A stretch of DNA of 14,842 nt, from positions 1 to 14,842 of the forward strand of contig VAXF01000107.1 in NCBI GenBank assembly GCA_005888395.1, in the 5' to 3' direction. Position numbers and translations under genes: made by a program. Shown in pieces: positions 13,638 through 14,842 of the stretch. Source of the stretch: Actinomycetota bacterium. GTDB taxonomy: Bacteria; Actinomycetota; Acidimicrobiia; Acidimicrobiales; AC-25. Below the pieces are notes generated by a model, which was not told where the DNA came from, made no database searches, and worked only from the letters and a program-made list of their open reading frames with translations. Each line of letters opens with the position of its first letter. Within the stretch, counting starts at the first letter, position 1.

Positions 13638-14719
13638 GCGGTCGCGTCGAGCGCGTGCGGGCCCGGATGGGCGAGCTCGGCGTCGACGCGTTGTTGTTGT
13701 CGCTCGGGCCCGACCTGCCGTGGCTCACCGGTTACGAAGGGACGCCGCTCGAGCGTCTCACCATGCTCGTGCTGCCGGCCGACAGCGACGCGACGCTCGT
13801 CGTCCCGCGCCTGGAGGCGCCGCGGGTCGAGCCACCCGGCTGGGTCGTGCTGCGACCGTGGGAGGAGACCGAGGACCCGATCGGCATCGTCGCCGGGCTT
13901 GTCGGTGCAGCCGAGTCGCTGGCGGTGTCCGACCAGACCTGGTCGCGCTTCGTGCTCGCGCTCCAGGCCGCGCTGCCGCGGGCACGCTGGCGGCCGTCGT
14001 CGCTGGTGACCGCGTCGCTGCGGGCGGTCAAGGACGCGGGGGAGATCGCCGCACTGCGCGCGGCTTCGGCGGCGGCGGATCGCGTCGCCGAGCAGCTCCT
14101 GCGGGGTGAGATCGCGCTCGTAGGGCGCACCGAGGCCGAGGTGTCGGTCGACCTCGGCCGGCGGTTGCGGGCCGAAGGCCACGAGCGGGTGAACTTCGCC
14201 ATCGTCGGCAGCGGGCCCAACTCGGCCAGCCCTCACCACGAGCCCGGCCGGCGGGTGATCGGCCGCGCCGAGGCGGTGGTCTGCGACTTCGGCGGGGTCT
14301 TCGACGGCTACTGCTCCGACATCACCCGCACCGTCTTCACCGCCGAGCCGCCGGCCGAGTTCCGCGACCTGTACCTCGCGGTCGAGCGCGCGCAGGCGGC
14401 GGCGGTCGACGCCGCGACCGTGGGCATGCCGTGTGAGGACGTCGACGGCGTGGCCCGGCGGATCATCGACGAGGCGGGTTACGGCCCGTACTTCGTCCAC
14501 CGCACGGGACATGGGATCGGGGTCGAGGCGCACGAGGATCCCTATCTCGTCGGCGGGAACTGCGAACCGCTCGCCGCGGGCCACGCGTTCTCGATCGAGC
14601 CCGGCATCTACCTCGACGGTCGCTGGGGAGCGCGCATCGAGGACATCGTGGTCGCCACCGCTGCCGGTCCCGACGCGCTCAACCGCGTCGCGCACGACCT
14701 CGTCGTTGTCGAGGCCTGA
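13634..14719 (+). CDS. M24 metallopeptidase (Xaa-Pro peptidase-like)
   Basis: A 361-residue pita-bread-fold peptidase of the Xaa-Pro aminopeptidase/dipeptidase type. Residues 1-~125 are the creatinase-like N-terminal domain (LSLGPDLPWLTGYEG). The catalytic domain carries all five metal ligands: Asp218 (CDFGG), Asp229 (SDITRT), His293 (TGHGIG), Glu322 (IEPGIY) and Glu336 (IEDI). Two metals are normally bound, and the enzyme removes residues next to proline in cytoplasmic peptides; creatinase-like or other activities are possible in this fold. The N-terminus begins directly at the domain. GTG 13634 overlaps the SDR stop by GTGA and has no separate leader. Confidence 0.9.
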   Translation: MSGRVERVRARMGELGVDALLLSLGPDLPWLTGYEGTPLERLTMLVLPADSDATLVVPRLEAPRVEPPGWVVLRPWEETEDPIGIVAGLVGAAESLAVSDQTWSRFVLALQAALPRARWRPSSLVTASLRAVKDAGEIAALRAASAAADRVAEQLLRGEIALVGRTEAEVSVDLGRRLRAEGHERVNFAIVGSGPNSASPHHEPGRRVIGRAEAVVCDFGGVFDGYCSDITRTVFTAEPPAEFRDLYLAVERAQAAAVDAATVGMPCEDVDGVARRIIDEAGYGPYFVHRTGHGIGVEAHEDPYLVGGNCEPLAAGHAFSIEPGIYLDGRWGARIEDIVVATAAGPDALNRVAHDLVVVEA

Positions 14720-14842
14720 GTGGACCTGGGCATCGACGGCAAGGTGGCGCTGGTCACGGCCGCGTCGAAGGGCCTCGGACGCGCGTCGGCGCTCGCGCTT
14801 TCGGAGGCGGGCGCGAAGGTCGTTATCTGCGCGCGCGGCGAG
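14720..14842 (+). CDS. SDR oxidoreductase, N-terminal fragment (runs off the window)
   Basis: The first 41 residues of a short-chain dehydrogenase, starting at GTG 14720 directly after the peptidase stop. LGIDGKVALVTAASKGLGRA contains the Rossmann motif as TAASKGLG (residues 13-20), with Ala in place of the first Gly of TGxxxGxG, a variant found in several SDRs. VVICAR ends strand 2, and the Arg hints at NADP. The rest, with the catalytic tetrad, lies outside the window, so the substrate is unknown. Confidence 0.85.
   Translation, partial: MDLGIDGKVALVTAASKGLGRASALALSEAGAKVVICARGE

Noticed and set aside
8415..14695. Long open frames on the minus strand opposite lpd, E2, lipBA, SDR and peptidase (for example 9701-11179 and 11197-12795)
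   Set aside because: They mirror real genes, have Arg/His/Asp-rich translations without family motifs, and result from high GC at the third codon position.
1..14842. CRISPR arrays, tRNA/rRNA genes, insertion sequences, toxin-antitoxin or phage-defence genes
   Set aside because: No spaced direct repeats, terminal inverted repeats, transposase, recombinase or defence-type domains were found; every gap over about 90 nt was read and described.

Overview
The window is GC-rich (about 70%), densely packed bacterial DNA. Several things point to Actinomycetota, probably an Acidimicrobiia-like lineage: the actinobacterial-style lpd / E2 / lipB-lipA cluster, many GTG starts, start codons placed 6-9 nt after TANNNT boxes (leaderless-type starts), abundant SDR enzymes and an MMPL exporter. 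The lineage is inferred from gene content and sequence style, not from a marker gene. No rRNA, tRNA, mobile element or CRISPR array was seen.

Left part (1-6006, all +): the 3' end of an MMPL-family transporter; a double-hotdog acyl-CoA thioesterase-like protein; a secreted Asp-box (sialidase-like fold) protein; a HAD hydrolase with an unusual motif I; a type-2 3-hydroxyacyl-CoA dehydrogenase-like SDR; a membrane-anchored J-domain protein overlapping it by one base; and an aldo/keto reductase that starts 6 nt after a -10-like box containing the previous gene's stop codon.

Middle (6013-7990, - strand): thiG-thiH, the thiazole-forming part of thiamine synthesis, behind a TPP riboswitch. thiH is full length except that about six residues are missing inside the radical-SAM motif, including the third iron-sulfur cysteine. 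This is the most surprising lesion in the window. The divergent promoter region seems to use one 7-bp TA-ended box as -10 element in both directions.

Right part (7991-14842, all +): DUF2203 protein, an unlisted 31-residue membrane microprotein, dihydrolipoyl dehydrogenase (lpd), E2 acyltransferase (sucB/dlaT type), a single reading frame carrying both LipB and LipA (a fused octanoyltransferase-lipoyl synthase), an SDR, an M24 metallopeptidase and the start of another SDR. Nearly all these genes overlap by 1-4 bases or abut. The unit encodes the lipoylated E2, the enzyme that reoxidises it, and the enzymes that build its lipoyl group. The divergent thi genes contribute to thiamine diphosphate, the cofactor of the E1 partner, so both cofactors of 2-oxoacid dehydrogenases are served from one intergenic region.
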